Both the position numbers and the translations under genes were made by a program. The notes under the pieces are model-generated. The model saw only the letters and a program-made list of their open reading frames with translations, did not search any database and had not been told where the DNA came from. Below are positions 17,458 through 27,482 of a stretch of 64,000 nt of DNA, piece after piece. The stretch covers positions 620,001 through 684,000 of the forward strand of contig NZ_JAVJQO010000008.1 in NCBI RefSeq assembly GCF_040218225.1, given 5' to 3'. Source of the DNA: Gracilimonas sp. (lineage in GTDB: Bacteria; Bacteroidota; Rhodothermia; Balneolales; Balneolaceae). How positions within the stretch are numbered: the stretch's first letter is position 1; each line of letters starts with the position of its first letter.

Positions 17458-19485
17458 ATGCTCTTCGCAGTTAGTCTTCCTTTTTTAAATGAAATCGTTG
17501 CCCTTTTTCTGGTAAGCGTTTTGATTGCCTACATCTGTTATCGCATTAAGCTGGTACCTATCGCCGGTTTTTTGATTGCCGGTGTTATTATTGGTCCCAA
17601 TGCGCTTGGTTTGGTTCAGGATCAGGAGTTGGTAGATATGCTGGCAGAAATCGGTATTATCCTGCTTCTATTTACCATTGGTATAGAGTTTAGCCTGGAA
17701 AAACTTTCGCGAATCCGGAACGCCATTTTTGTGGGTGGGGGATTACAGGTTTTATTAACGGTTGCAGCTGTCGTCGGTATCTTATTTTTCTTCGGTGTTG
17801 ATTGGAAAGTGGGTATTTATACAGGTTGCCTGGTAGCTTTGAGTTCTACAGCTATCATTCTCGGATTATTCAGTGAACAGGGTAAAACCGACACCCCCGT
17901 TGGCAGGCTATCTCTGGCTGTCCTGATCTTTCAGGATTTGGCTATTATTGCTATGGTATTGTTGGTGCCCATTCTATCCGGACAAAGTGATTCTGTTACC
18001 GATCTGTTTTTTGTTTTAGGAAAAGCGGTGTTGCTCATCGCTGTTGTAGTTTTACTAGCCCGAAAAGTAGTCCCTTGGATACTGGAGAAAGTAGCTCAAA
18101 CCCGGAGGCAAGAACTCTTCTTACTCACTGTAATCGCCATTTGTTTTGGCACAGCTGCTCTTACCAACCTTGCCGAAGTCAGTCTTGCACTTGGAGCCTT
18201 TTTAGCCGGACTTGTTGTAAGTGAAAGCCATTACAGTGATCATGCTATCAGCGAGATCCTACCGCTCAAAACCATATTCAATGCCGTTTTCTTCGTTTCT
18301 GTAGGGATGTTGCTGGATTTACAATTTGTCATCGAGAACCCATTACTGTTACTTGGAGTGGCGGCCGGTGTCTTATTGCTGAAATTTATTTTAAGCTCCG
18401 TCAGCTTGCTTACTCTTGGGTATCCTGTTAGGGTAGCAGCCGCTTCCGGTATTGTATTAGCTCAGATTGGTGAATTTTCTTTTGTTCTGGAGCGAGCCGG
18501 ACGAGTAACAGGACTGACTCCCGCTGGATTTGGAGAAGTAGGCTCCCAAACCTTTATCGCCGTTTCGGTATTACTGATGCTCCTCACTCCTCTTTTTCTT
18601 CATATCAGTCCCAACATTGGCAACCTCCTGGCAAAAACACCGCTTAAGCATATCGGACAAAAAAGAAGAGAAACTACTACGGATGATTCTCATGCTGACC
18701 TCGAAGATCATGTAATTATTATAGGATATGGACCTGCAGGCCGAAACCTCGCCCGGGTTTTAAAGGAATCAGGCATCCCCTTTATTGTGATTGAGATGAA
18801 TCCTCAATCTGTGAATGAGATGCACGAGAATAACATCCCTGCTATATATGGTGATGCCTCCCGAACACATATTCTCGAACATGCGCAGGTTATTAAGGCA
18901 AAGCTCTGTGTAATTGCCATAAACGATCCATCCATCAGCCCAAGAATTATTAAGCTGGCTAATTACTTAAATCCAACTATTCAGGTCATAGTCCGAACCC
19001 GATACTTGGCTGAAGCCGACTTCCTCGAAAAAGCAGGTGCAGACATCGTAGTTCCTGAGGAAATGGAAACAACTGTTCGCCTCTTCTCTAATGTGCTCAA
19101 AGCGTACATGATACCTGATGAGGAAATAGAACAGCACATCAGAGAGCTTCGGGCAGAAGATTACGAGATCATGCGTGGGAGTATTCAGGAAGCACATTTA
19201 ATGGTGTTACAAGGACTTGATGAAGAAGGGCTTCACACACGAGCGGTGGTGGTTCGGGAAGGATCTTACGCAGCAGGACGCACACTCGCTGAATTGAAAC
19301 TTAGAAATGAGTTCGAGATTACAGTACTGACTGTAAATCGGGGAGAAAAAAACATTGGAAATCCATCCGGTGACTTCAGGCTAGAACCGGGCGACCGTTT
19401 GGTTATGGTTGGACTTGCTACACGATTCGCTGACGCCGCAGAAATATTCCGAGAGAAAGAAAACCCATTAGAGTTCGAAGAATAA
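17458..19485 (+). CDS. KefB-type cation:proton antiporter with TrkA domains
   Basis: A 675-residue CPA2 family antiporter. Residues 1-380 hold about 12 hydrophobic helices (LVALSSTAIILGLF, VLIFQDLAIIAMV). A TrkA-N/RCK nucleotide-binding domain begins near 417 (DHVIIIGYGPAGRNLARVL) and a TrkA-C domain fills the last 85 residues. It most likely exports K+ (or Na+) in exchange for protons under nucleotide control. The glutathione-regulated ancillary subunit KefF/KefG is not adjacent, so true KefB regulation cannot be assumed. Confidence 0.92.
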   Translation: MLFAVSLPFLNEIVALFLVSVLIAYICYRIKLVPIAGFLIAGVIIGPNALGLVQDQELVDMLAEIGIILLLFTIGIEFSLEKLSRIRNAIFVGGGLQVLLTVAAVVGILFFFGVDWKVGIYTGCLVALSSTAIILGLFSEQGKTDTPVGRLSLAVLIFQDLAIIAMVLLVPILSGQSDSVTDLFFVLGKAVLLIAVVVLLARKVVPWILEKVAQTRRQELFLLTVIAICFGTAALTNLAEVSLALGAFLAGLVVSESHYSDHAISEILPLKTIFNAVFFVSVGMLLDLQFVIENPLLLLGVAAGVLLLKFILSSVSLLTLGYPVRVAAASGIVLAQIGEFSFVLERAGRVTGLTPAGFGEVGSQTFIAVSVLLMLLTPLFLHISPNIGNLLAKTPLKHIGQKRRETTTDDSHADLEDHVIIIGYGPAGRNLARVLKESGIPFIVIEMNPQSVNEMHENNIPAIYGDASRTHILEHAQVIKAKLCVIAINDPSISPRIIKLANYLNPTIQVIVRTRYLAEADFLEKAGADIVVPEEMETTVRLFSNVLKAYMIPDEEIEQHIRELRAEDYEIMRGSIQEAHLMVLQGLDEEGLHTRAVVVREGSYAAGRTLAELKLRNEFEITVLTVNRGEKNIGNPSGDFRLEPGDRLVMVGLATRFADAAEIFREKENPLEFEE

Positions 19486-19531
19486 AAAATCAGCTTTCAG
19501 TAGTTATATCCATCAATACTGAAAGCTAAAA
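19484..19531 (-). terminator. Intrinsic terminator for the DUF1761 gene
   Basis: AGCTTTCAGTA (19492-19502) and TACTGAAAGCT (19517-19527) form an 11-bp perfect stem. On the minus strand it is followed by GATTTTTT, so it ends the DUF1761 transcript. On the plus strand the stem is followed by A residues, so the antiporter gene is served less well. Confidence 0.7.
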
Positions 19532-19545
19532 AAGCGAACCAAAAC

Positions 19546-19965
19546 CTACTTCCAGGCACCCAGAATTAAGCCCATTAGGGTAAAAACTACAATCCAGAAG
19601 CTGCCGTTAATGAAAATATAGGTCCATGATTTTTGTTCATATAATGCATTCACACCTATAGCCGTGGCAACCCACCCAAAGCCGGTCAGAAAACCATAAA
19701 ATGCACCATTACTGCCATTTATCATTTCGGCTGAAGCCGGATCTCCATAAAAGAACATAGCAAGGCAAAAGGCCATGATGAACTGAAATATCAGAGTAAA
19801 ACCGAAAATTTTACCCATATTCCCATTTTGAGCGTCTTCTTCAGTCATCCCTACCGATGCCATCCACTTTTTGCCAAATAATGGGCCATACCATACAAAC
19901 CCGATCGCGAATCCAACAAGCGAAGCTGCTACTACAGCCAGCCAATTTATTGCAGACATTTCCAT
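19546..19965 (-). CDS. DUF1761 small membrane protein
   Basis: A 139-residue protein with four hydrophobic helices. The N-terminal half carries the family pattern VVAASLVGFAIGFVWYGPLFGKKW followed by a 'GMT.ED' turn. DUF1761 is a conserved integral-membrane family of unknown function. The gene stands alone on the minus strand between two plus-strand genes and has its own terminator. Confidence 0.85.
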   Translation of the reverse strand: MEMSAINWLAVVAASLVGFAIGFVWYGPLFGKKWMASVGMTEEDAQNGNMGKIFGFTLIFQFIMAFCLAMFFYGDPASAEMINGSNGAFYGFLTGFGWVATAIGVNALYEQKSWTYIFINGSFWIVVFTLMGLILGAWK

Positions 19966-20158
19966 GAATTTATCCTCATTTAATTAGTGTTTTTTGAAAG
20001 TTTCACCTATCCCAGATTCTTTATTACCTCATGAATCACAGGCAATTAACGAAATTTATGGTTTTAGCACAATTTCACTAAAATGAAATACCGAATATTC
20101 ACTTTAATGGGATCAAGCTTTTGCCGAAGTTTTCTTACCTTCTGCCTCACAGTTATCA

Positions 20159-21076
20159 ATGATTAAAATTCATAGCATGAAGTATCCTGATTTCAACCAA
20201 ACCGTTCCTATCGACCATGTAGGTGTGGAGGAACGTGTTTCAAGGTTGAATAAGCGCAGCATCAAAAAAGATTCGAAAATCCAAGCGCTTAAAATGGCGC
20301 TGAGTATGATTGATCTGACAACCCTGGAAGGGAAAGATTCACCCGGAAAAGTGATTCAACTTTGCCAAAAAGCAAAACAACCCCACCCAGCCGTTCCGGA
20401 TCTGCCAACCGTAGCTGCAATCTGCGTCTACCCAAATATGGTATCAGTGGCCAAAAATGCATTAAAAGGCACTGACATTAATGTAGCGAGCGTTGCAACA
20501 GCCTTCCCAAGTGGCCAATCTCCCCTTTCCATGCGGCTGGAAGACACTAAATTTGCCGTAGCTGAGGGAGCCGACGAAATTGATATGGTCATAAGCCGGG
20601 GAGCTTTTTTGAACGGTGAATATCAATTGGTTTTTGATGAGATCGCGGCCGTAAAAGAAGCCTGTGGAGATGCACACCTGAAAGTAATCCTGGAGACTGG
20701 CGAGCTTCATACCTACGAAAATGTGAGAAAAGCCAGTGACATCGCTATGCATGCCGGAGCAGATTTCATCAAAACCTCAACCGGTAAAATCAGCCCTGCA
20801 GCAACCCAGCCCGTTACCCTGGTTATGCTCGAAGCTATCCGTGATTTTTACTATGATACCGGAAAGATGATTGGTATGAAACCAGCTGGTGGAATAAGAA
20901 CGGCGAAACAAGCCATTCAATATTTAGTTATAGTAAAAGAAACACTTGGAGCCGGCTGGTTAAACAAAGATTATTTCCGCTTCGGAGCCAGTTCACTTAC
21001 TAACGACTTGTTGATGCAAATTGTAAAACAGCAAACGGGTCACTATCAATCTCTGGATTATTTCAGTAACGATTAA
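20159..21076 (+). CDS. deoC: Deoxyribose-phosphate aldolase
   Basis: Cleaves 2-deoxyribose 5-phosphate to acetaldehyde and glyceraldehyde 3-phosphate in the cytoplasm. Motifs include MIDLTTLEGKDSPGKV, AAICVYP, EGADEIDMVI, the Schiff-base lysine in DFIKTSTGK and GGIRT. At 305 residues it is about 45 longer than E. coli DeoC because of an N-terminal extension. A second ATG at 20177 (MKYPDF) is an alternative start. Two aldehyde dehydrogenase genes follow after 48 bases, which fits disposal of acetaldehyde. Confidence 0.95.
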   Translation: MIKIHSMKYPDFNQTVPIDHVGVEERVSRLNKRSIKKDSKIQALKMALSMIDLTTLEGKDSPGKVIQLCQKAKQPHPAVPDLPTVAAICVYPNMVSVAKNALKGTDINVASVATAFPSGQSPLSMRLEDTKFAVAEGADEIDMVISRGAFLNGEYQLVFDEIAAVKEACGDAHLKVILETGELHTYENVRKASDIAMHAGADFIKTSTGKISPAATQPVTLVMLEAIRDFYYDTGKMIGMKPAGGIRTAKQAIQYLVIVKETLGAGWLNKDYFRFGASSLTNDLLMQIVKQQTGHYQSLDYFSND

Positions 21077-21124
21077 TCCGCATTGAATTTCCATAAAAGA
21101 ACTTTGAATTAAGTACCAACTAAC

Positions 21125-22627
21125 ATGTCTGACACTGAAACTAAAGAAGTTCCTTACAAACCAACTTCCCCAAACTCTAAACTGGATTTTGAATCCGTTT
21201 GGGAATACGCTCCGGCTCCTCAAACCTCTGACTTTGTGGAGGTTAAAGACCGTTATGATTTATTTATTGGTGGAAAGTTTGTGAAGCCATCAAAAGGTCG
21301 CTATTTCAAGAGCACCAATCCTGCCACAGCAGAGGAAGTCACAGAATTTGCTGAGGCCACACAAAAGGATGTGGATAAAGCCGTTAAAGCTGCCCGAAAG
21401 GCTTTTGAAGGAGAATGGTCGAAGATTTCTGCAAAAGAAAGAGGAAAATATATTTACCGCATAGCCCGGATGCTCCAGGAACGTGCCCGTGAATTTGCCG
21501 TTCTGGAATCAATGGATGGCGGAAAGCCTATCCGGGAATCCCGCGATGTTGATATTCCATTAGTTGCTGCTTACTTCTTCTATTATGCAGGATGGGCTGA
21601 TAAACTTGAATATGCCTTCCCTGGCAAAAAGCCAAAACCCTTAGGCGTTTGCGGACAAATTATTCCATGGAATTTTCCGCTCTTGATGCTAGCCTGGAAA
21701 ATCGCACCGGCTCTTGCTTGCGGAAATACGGTAGTGCTTAAACCTGCTGAAACAACTTCTTTAACAGCTCTTAAATTTGCTGAATTGGTTCAGGATTGCG
21801 GACTGCCGGAAGGTGTGGTTAACATCGTAACAGGAGCCGGGCAAACCGGTGCCGAGATCGTTAACCACAAAGATATTGACAAAATTGCATTTACCGGCTC
21901 AACGCAGGTAGGGAAAATCATTCAGAAGTCGCTGGCCGGAACCGACAAAAAGTACACTCTGGAACTAGGTGGTAAAGGTGCTCTTGTAATTTTTGAAGAT
22001 GCTCCTATTGATCAGGCTGTAGAAGGTATCATCAATGCCATTTATTTCAATCAGGGGCATGTTTGCTGCGCCGGTTCCCGTTTACTGGTTCAGGAAGGTG
22101 TTGCCGATAAAGTAATCCAAAAACTAAAAGATCGCCTTGAGACTTTAGTAGTTGGAGATCCTTTAGACAAGAACACTGATATAGGAGCCATCAACTCCAA
22201 AGAACAGTTTGAGACCATCAATAAATACCTGGAACTCGGGGTTGAAGAAGGGGCTGATATCTACCAAAGTAAATGTGATATCCCCGAAAACGGATACTTC
22301 ATCCGCCCTACCCTTTTTACTAATGTGTCACAGTCGAACCGGGTGGTACAGGAAGAAATATTTGGACCTGTATTAACAGTTCAAACATTCCGTACTGCAG
22401 ATGAAGGAATCGAAAAAGCCAATAACACCCCTTATGGATTGGCTAGTGGTGTTTGGACTGATAAAGGTTCCAAAATCTTTCAAATGGGAAGTAAAATGAG
22501 ATCTGGTGTGATATGGGCAAACACCTATAACAAATTTGACCCAACCTCACCTTTTGGTGGCTACAAAGAAAGTGGAGTTGGGCGCGAAGGCGGACTTCAC
22601 GGATTGGCAGCCTACACAAAAATTTAA
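21125..22627 (+). CDS. Aldehyde dehydrogenase, catalytic (first half of an ALDH16-like pair)
   Basis: A 500-residue NAD(P)-dependent aldehyde dehydrogenase. IIPWNFPLLMLAWKIAPAL, the nucleotide-binding FTGSTQVGK, the catalytic Glu in LELGGKGA and the catalytic Cys in NQGHVCCAGSR are intact, as is EEIFGPVL. An N-terminal extension of about 40 residues precedes the domain. Placed between deoC and a half-length ALDH gene, it probably oxidises acetaldehyde or related aldehydes. Together the two products (500 + 289) match the overall size of two-domain ALDH16 enzymes. Confidence 0.93.
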   Translation: MSDTETKEVPYKPTSPNSKLDFESVWEYAPAPQTSDFVEVKDRYDLFIGGKFVKPSKGRYFKSTNPATAEEVTEFAEATQKDVDKAVKAARKAFEGEWSKISAKERGKYIYRIARMLQERAREFAVLESMDGGKPIRESRDVDIPLVAAYFFYYAGWADKLEYAFPGKKPKPLGVCGQIIPWNFPLLMLAWKIAPALACGNTVVLKPAETTSLTALKFAELVQDCGLPEGVVNIVTGAGQTGAEIVNHKDIDKIAFTGSTQVGKIIQKSLAGTDKKYTLELGGKGALVIFEDAPIDQAVEGIINAIYFNQGHVCCAGSRLLVQEGVADKVIQKLKDRLETLVVGDPLDKNTDIGAINSKEQFETINKYLELGVEEGADIYQSKCDIPENGYFIRPTLFTNVSQSNRVVQEEIFGPVLTVQTFRTADEGIEKANNTPYGLASGVWTDKGSKIFQMGSKMRSGVIWANTYNKFDPTSPFGGYKESGVGREGGLHGLAAYTKI

Positions 22628-22643
22628 TTTCTAAGTATTAGAT

Positions 22644-23513
22644 ATGTCTGACAAAAGAATCGATGTAAAGAAAACATATAAGATGTATATGGGAGGAGAT
22701 TTTCCTCGCTCAGAATCTGGCCGCACTTATAAAGTTTATGACAGTGAAAAAAACCTTTTAGCTAATGCCTGTCAGGGTTCCCGTAAGGATTTCCGTGATG
22801 CTGTTAAAATAGCCCGCGGAGCTTTCGACGGGTGGAGTTCCAGAAGTGCTTACAATCGCGGTCAAATCCTGTATCGTATCGCCGAGATGCTGGAAGACCG
22901 TCGCGATCAGTTTATGAAAGAATTAGGGCCAATCGGTTTTAAAACCTCAGAAGCTGAAGCTGATATCAATGCGTCTATCGACCGTCTTATTTACTACGCA
23001 GGCTGGGCAGATAAGTATCAACAGGTATTTGGGTCTATAAACCCCGTGGCCAGCTCACATTTCAACTTTAGTTTACTGGAACCTACCGGTGTGGTTGCTG
23101 CTTTCGCTCCTGAAAAGAGCCCTCTTTTGGGATTGGTTTCCATCATCGTACCTATCATTGTAGGAGGAAACACCTGTGTAATCCTTGCTTCTGAAGATCA
23201 CCCTTTACCAGCTATAAGTTTTGCTGAAGTTTTGAATTCTTCGGATGTACCTGGAGGAGTGGTAAACATCCTTACAGGATTCCGTAAAGAATTATCGGAA
23301 CATTTTAGTACGCATATGGATGTAAATGCCATGATATACACTGATACATTACCTCAGGAAATGAAGAAGAGCATCGATGAAAACGCCTCACTTAATGTGA
23401 AACGCATTATTAAAAAGCCCATTGAAGACTGGTATTCAGAAGAAGCTCAATCTCCCTATTTCCTGACGAATTTCCAGGAAACTAAAACCACATGGCATCC
23501 TGTTGGATTTTAA
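22644..23513 (+). CDS. Half-length, non-catalytic aldehyde dehydrogenase-like protein
   Basis: A 289-residue protein resembling only the N-terminal, nucleotide-binding half of an ALDH (MGGDFPRSESGRTYKV, FDGWSSRSAYNRGQIL, then PGGVVNILTGF near 210). The catalytic Glu and Cys region is absent, and the sequence ends in a distinct tail, ETKTTWHPVGF. It begins 16 bases after the first ALDH gene, in another frame, with its own start. This layout matches the pseudo-domain of ALDH16, here as a separate gene. A structural or dimerisation role is inferred. Confidence 0.8.
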   Translation: MSDKRIDVKKTYKMYMGGDFPRSESGRTYKVYDSEKNLLANACQGSRKDFRDAVKIARGAFDGWSSRSAYNRGQILYRIAEMLEDRRDQFMKELGPIGFKTSEAEADINASIDRLIYYAGWADKYQQVFGSINPVASSHFNFSLLEPTGVVAAFAPEKSPLLGLVSIIVPIIVGGNTCVILASEDHPLPAISFAEVLNSSDVPGGVVNILTGFRKELSEHFSTHMDVNAMIYTDTLPQEMKKSIDENASLNVKRIIKKPIEDWYSEEAQSPYFLTNFQETKTTWHPVGF

Positions 23514-23520
23514 ACCTATT

Positions 23521-24063
23521 ATGAGATACTTAAGCTTATTTGTTCTGCTTCTTTTTGCAGCAGTTGCGTGTTCAACAACCGAACAAGCCGTAAATAATAC
23601 CATTGAAGAAGCCAGAGAAAATCTACAATCTCAGAATGAAGAGATTGTATCTAACCTGAATTTAGAGGATTACAGAACTCAGCTCTCCGATGCGTATGCC
23701 TACCGTGAGAATAAGATTCCTGATGCTTTCAACCAGATTCGGGTTGAACAGGAAGAAGAAAAAGATTTGTATGAAGGGTATCGCATCCAGATCTATTCAG
23801 GTCAAAGTGTAGTTGAAGCAGACACCATGGCCGGCAACTTCCGTGCCTGGGCAGATACAACCATCGTGGGTTACCAACCAGATACATATACCTTTTTCAG
23901 GACTCCTTTCTACCGCGTACATGTGGGTGATTTTCATGAGCGGGATCGTGCTATTCAGTTTTCTAATATCGTAAAACGATACTTTAAAGACGCTTGGGTA
24001 GTATACGACCGGGTAAATCCGGCTCGCGTTCCGGCTGATACAACCGTCATAGAAACCCAGTAA
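23521..24063 (+). CDS. SPOR-domain lipoprotein
   Basis: A 180-residue protein from the ATG at 23521, which starts directly on a lipoprotein signal (lipobox AVAC near residue 18). An in-frame ATG at 23503 lies inside the preceding gene and is less likely. The region from YEGYRIQIYSGQ to the end (KRYFKDAWVVYD) is a SPOR domain, which binds denuded peptidoglycan glycan strands at division sites. It probably sits on the inner face of the outer membrane. It follows the ALDH genes by 7 bases. Confidence 0.82.
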   Translation: MRYLSLFVLLLFAAVACSTTEQAVNNTIEEARENLQSQNEEIVSNLNLEDYRTQLSDAYAYRENKIPDAFNQIRVEQEEEKDLYEGYRIQIYSGQSVVEADTMAGNFRAWADTTIVGYQPDTYTFFRTPFYRVHVGDFHERDRAIQFSNIVKRYFKDAWVVYDRVNPARVPADTTVIETQ

Positions 24064-24166
24064 TTTCTCTTAAATTACAGCCTGAGAATAAATGCTGTTC
24101 AAATGCTAAACTTTTTAGTTATTATTACGAACAAGCGCTAAATATAAATTCAGATCATTTATTGCC

Positions 24167-25309
24167 TTGGGTTTAAAAAACGAAGCACAATCCGGCTACG
24201 GTACTAAAAAGTTTTATCAGGAATATGTCTCTGGAATGAGCCGGGAAAGATTCTCTAAAGAGCTCACTGCAGATACTGAACGTCTTAAGCTTGTGTACAA
24301 AGAAGCTGTTGAAGATATAGAGAGACAGCAGGGACAACAGCTCCCCGGACATATCAAGATGCTGCGTTTGTTTTCTGATCTTGCTCAACGTCTGAATCCC
24401 ACCCGACGACTTATTTTTGGCTTAGGTTCAGTAAGTTTTGTGGCTTATTACCTTCTAAACTTTCTCGACATCATTCAATACTTCCTCATTGGAGACCTGC
24501 TCCTCCCTTTCAGTTTTCTAAGCATGTTTATGCTGCTGTTGATAGAACTTTTGGAAAAATCGGACGTGCAGAAAGAAATTGATCTCGCACGGGAAATCCA
24601 GCTCAGTCTTTTACCCGGTACTTCATTAAGTAAAGACAATCTTGAAGTCTATTCTTTCGCTCACACGGCTAAAGAAGTAGGTGGCGACTATTTGGACGTC
24701 ATTGAAACAGAAAAAGGAACATATGTTGTCATAGCTGATGTATCCGGAAAAGGATTGAGTGCTGCCCTGTACATGGTTCGCCTTCAGGCATTGGTGAATT
24801 TGATCATCGAAAAAGACCATCCATCCCCAAAAGAGCTTTTTCTTCAGCTTAATAACTATATAAAAAGTAACAGTAAGGATAAGACGTTTGTTACCGGGTG
24901 TGCTGCTTTCTTTCCGAATGATGAGGACCATTTTGAATATATCCGCGCGGGGCATAACATCCCCATTTACTACAACAAAGAGCGCGATACGACTTTTAAT
25001 CTAAAGGCAAATGGATTTGCTCTGGGTATGGCTTCTACCAAACTTCTGGACAAGAATCTGGAAGTGAAAAAATTCCATTTCAAACCTGGGGATTCTGTTC
25101 TATTCTATACCGATGGACTCAATGAATCACGAAATGAGCGGGGTGAAGAATACGGGGAAGAACGGATAGAATCTCTGATGGAGATCTACGGTTCACTTCA
25201 TGCTAAAACCATCATTGGTAAAGTACAGTCATCACTGGAAGCATTTATTGGCTCCGTAAGTCCACTGGATGATGTCACTTTTACCTGTGTACATCGCCCT
25301 GAAAAGTAA
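24167..25309 (+). CDS. PP2C-type (SpoIIE/RsbU) serine/threonine phosphatase, membrane-attached
   Basis: Up to 380 residues. Two hydrophobic segments lie near residues 80-125. A SpoIIE-type PP2C domain covers about 145-378 (AREIQLSLLPG, KEVGGDYLDV with metal-binding Asp, IADVSGKGLSAAL, FYTDGLNES, PLDDVTFTCV). Such phosphatases dephosphorylate anti-sigma antagonists in partner-switching pathways; no antagonist gene is nearby. The start is uncertain: TTG at 24167 gives the full length, and the first ATG is at 24236. Confidence 0.85.
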   Translation: MGLKNEAQSGYGTKKFYQEYVSGMSRERFSKELTADTERLKLVYKEAVEDIERQQGQQLPGHIKMLRLFSDLAQRLNPTRRLIFGLGSVSFVAYYLLNFLDIIQYFLIGDLLLPFSFLSMFMLLLIELLEKSDVQKEIDLAREIQLSLLPGTSLSKDNLEVYSFAHTAKEVGGDYLDVIETEKGTYVVIADVSGKGLSAALYMVRLQALVNLIIEKDHPSPKELFLQLNNYIKSNSKDKTFVTGCAAFFPNDEDHFEYIRAGHNIPIYYNKERDTTFNLKANGFALGMASTKLLDKNLEVKKFHFKPGDSVLFYTDGLNESRNERGEEYGEERIESLMEIYGSLHAKTIIGKVQSSLEAFIGSVSPLDDVTFTCVHRPEK

Positions 25310-25330
25310 GAGCAGGTTCAGTTCTTTTCT

Positions 25331-27325
25331 TTATTTGGAAGTCGCTTTAACTACTGCATCTGATGTAATCCCAAAATGCTCATAGAGTTCTTCATAAGGT
25401 GCAGATTCACCAAAGCTGTTCAGGCCTATAGCTGTGCCTTCAGTTCCAATATAGCGCTCCCATCCAAATGTTGAACCGGCTTCAATCGAAACTCTGTTTG
25501 TAACTTCTTTGGGCAGCACAGATTCTTTATATGAAGCGTCCTGCTTCTCAAACAACTCCCAGCTAGGCATGCTTACTACTCGCGCGTCTATGCCTTTGTC
25601 AGCAAGCTTAGTTTTAGCTTCTACTGCGAACTGCAGCTCAGATCCTGTCCCAATCAGAATTGCATCCGGAGTTTCTTTTTCTGAATCAGCATATATGTAA
25701 GCACCTTTTTGAACTAAAGACGCGTGGTTTTTATCACTACGTGACAAAGTAGGTAAATTCTGCCGGGTTAAAACCAATAGCGTTGGACCGGATGTATTTT
25801 CAAGTGCAGATTTCCATGCGTAAGATGTCTCATTAGCGTCGCCAGGTCTTAAGATAGTGATATTTGGCATCGCCCTGAGGCTGGCAAGGTGTTCCACGGG
25901 CTGGTGAGTGGGTCCATCTTCCCCAAGGCCGATACTATCGTGAGTCAGTACAAAAATAGAAGGTACTTTCATCAAACCAGCCAAACGGATAGCTGGTCGC
26001 ATATAATCTGTAAATACAAAGAAAGTTGCTCCATAGGGTATCAGTCCGCCATGAAGTGCCATACCATTAACAGCTGCTCCCATAGCGTGTTCACGGACTC
26101 CATAATGAATGGTTCTTCCTGTAGGATTATCTCCCTGGTAAGAGCCATAACCATCAATATCGGTTTTGGTACTTCCGCCTAGATCCGCAGAACCACCAAA
26201 TAAATTCGGAACCTCATCTTTGATGGCATTAATTACTTTGCCAGAAGCCGCACGACTTGCTATCCCTTTAGTATCTTCGTCAAACTTAGGTAAGATTGAT
26301 TCTAGTACAGGTGATAATTCGCGGTTAATCCATGCATTGAATGCCTCCCCTTCTTCAGAAAAAGCTTTTTCATATGCAGCTATTTTATCATTCCATTCTT
26401 TTTCTGCCCGCTTTCCTTTGTCCAGTTCTTCTCTGAATACTTTGAGAGCATCCTCTGGGATATAAAACTTCTTGTCTGGATCCCAGCCATATCCTTCTTT
26501 CGTAAGCCTGATTTCATCTTCACCCAAAGGAGAACCATGAGATGATTCACTATCCTGCTTATTAGGACTACCGTATCCAATGTGAGTTGTACAAACAACA
26601 AGCGACGGCTTATCTTTTACTGATTGAGCTTCTTCTATTGCAGAGGTAATTGCGTCATGATCGTGCCCATCAATTTCAACAACATGCCAGTTGTAAGCTT
26701 CAAATCGTTTTGAAACATCCTCAGTAAATGCTAGATCGGTAGACCCTTCAATTGAAATACTGTTGGAATCATACAAGTAGATCAATTTCCCCAAACCCAT
26801 ATGTCCGGCCATAGAGGCTGACTCATGAGAAATTCCTTCCATCAAATCACCATCACTTACAATTGCGTAGGTATAGTGATCAACAATTTCGTGTCCTTTT
26901 TTATTGAATTTAGCAGCTAAAAAGTGTTCTGCCATTGCCATTCCAATACCCGTTCCAAACCCCTGCCCTAATGGTCCGGTCGTTGTTTCTACTCCAGGTG
27001 TCATTCCATATTCAGGGTGCCCGGGAGTAATACTTCCCATCTGTCTGAAGTTCTTTATTTCCTCCAGACTCAATTCATAACCGGTAAGGTGAAGCAAGCT
27101 ATATAGCAACATAGAGCCATGACCTGCTGAAAGAATAAACCGATCTCTGTCGAACCAGTTTGGATTTTTTGGGTTATGCTTTAAAAATTTTGTCCAAAGT
27201 ATATAGGCTACATCTGCCATCCCCATTGGCATGCCTGGATGCCCGGAATTTGCTTTTTCAACGGCATCCATAGATAAGGTTCTAATTGTATTTACACAAA
27301 GCTGGTCAAGTTTTGATGCAGGCAT
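25331..27325 (-). CDS. tkt: Transketolase
   Basis: Transfers two-carbon ketol units between sugar phosphates in the pentose phosphate pathway, using thiamine diphosphate. The sequence is 664 residues, normal for the family. It carries [14 protein letters not shown] at the N-terminus, the thiamine-diphosphate GDGDLMEG motif, and the pyrimidine-domain and C-terminal segments ([23 protein letters not shown]). It stands alone on the minus strand, convergent with the PP2C gene. Its acceptor, glyceraldehyde 3-phosphate, is the other DeoC product, but no shared operon exists. Confidence 0.97.
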   Translation of the reverse strand: MPASKLDQLCVNTIRTLSMDAVEKANSGHPGMPMGMADVAYILWTKFLKHNPKNPNWFDRDRFILSAGHGSMLLYSLLHLTGYELSLEEIKNFRQMGSITPGHPEYGMTPGVETTTGPLGQGFGTGIGMAMAEHFLAAKFNKKGHEIVDHYTYAIVSDGDLMEGISHESASMAGHMGLGKLIYLYDSNSISIEGSTDLAFTEDVSKRFEAYNWHVVEIDGHDHDAITSAIEEAQSVKDKPSLVVCTTHIGYGSPNKQDSESSHGSPLGEDEIRLTKEGYGWDPDKKFYIPEDALKVFREELDKGKRAEKEWNDKIAAYEKAFSEEGEAFNAWINRELSPVLESILPKFDEDTKGIASRAASGKVINAIKDEVPNLFGGSADLGGSTKTDIDGYGSYQGDNPTGRTIHYGVREHAMGAAVNGMALHGGLIPYGATFFVFTDYMRPAIRLAGLMKVPSIFVLTHDSIGLGEDGPTHQPVEHLASLRAMPNITILRPGDANETSYAWKSALENTSGPTLLVLTRQNLPTLSRSDKNHASLVQKGAYIYADSEKETPDAILIGTGSELQFAVEAKTKLADKGIDARVVSMPSWELFEKQDASYKESVLPKEVTNRVSIEAGSTFGWERYIGTEGTAIGLNSFGESAPYEELYEHFGITSDAVVKATSK

Positions 27326-27422
27326 TTATTGGTTTGGTGGAATGAAAATTAGGATTTTAAAATCGATACGAAGATAGGAAAAGGCATGTATGTAAAAAAG
27401 AAAAAGCGATATTATTTGCTCA

Positions 27423-27460
27423 TAAAAAAACCACCCTGCCCGAAGACAGCGTGGTTTAAA
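27423..27460 (-). terminator. Intrinsic terminator after the TPR gene
   Basis: AAACCAC (27428-27434) pairs with GTGGTTT (27451-27457). On the minus strand the hairpin is followed by TTTTTTT, just downstream of the TPR gene that ends at 27483. Confidence 0.75.
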
Positions 27461-27482
27461 ATATTACTTATCAGATAACTTT

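Noticed and set aside
22600-22660. A frameshift splitting one ALDH16 gene into two
   Set aside because: The first gene ends on a normal ALDH C-terminus (ending LAAYTKI), stops occur in the gap, and the second gene has its own ATG and domain start. Two intact genes fit better than a recent break.
23503-23520. Upstream ATG at 23503 as the start of the SPOR lipoprotein
   Set aside because: It lies within the previous gene and would put six polar and hydrophobic residues before an already complete lipoprotein signal that starts at 23521.
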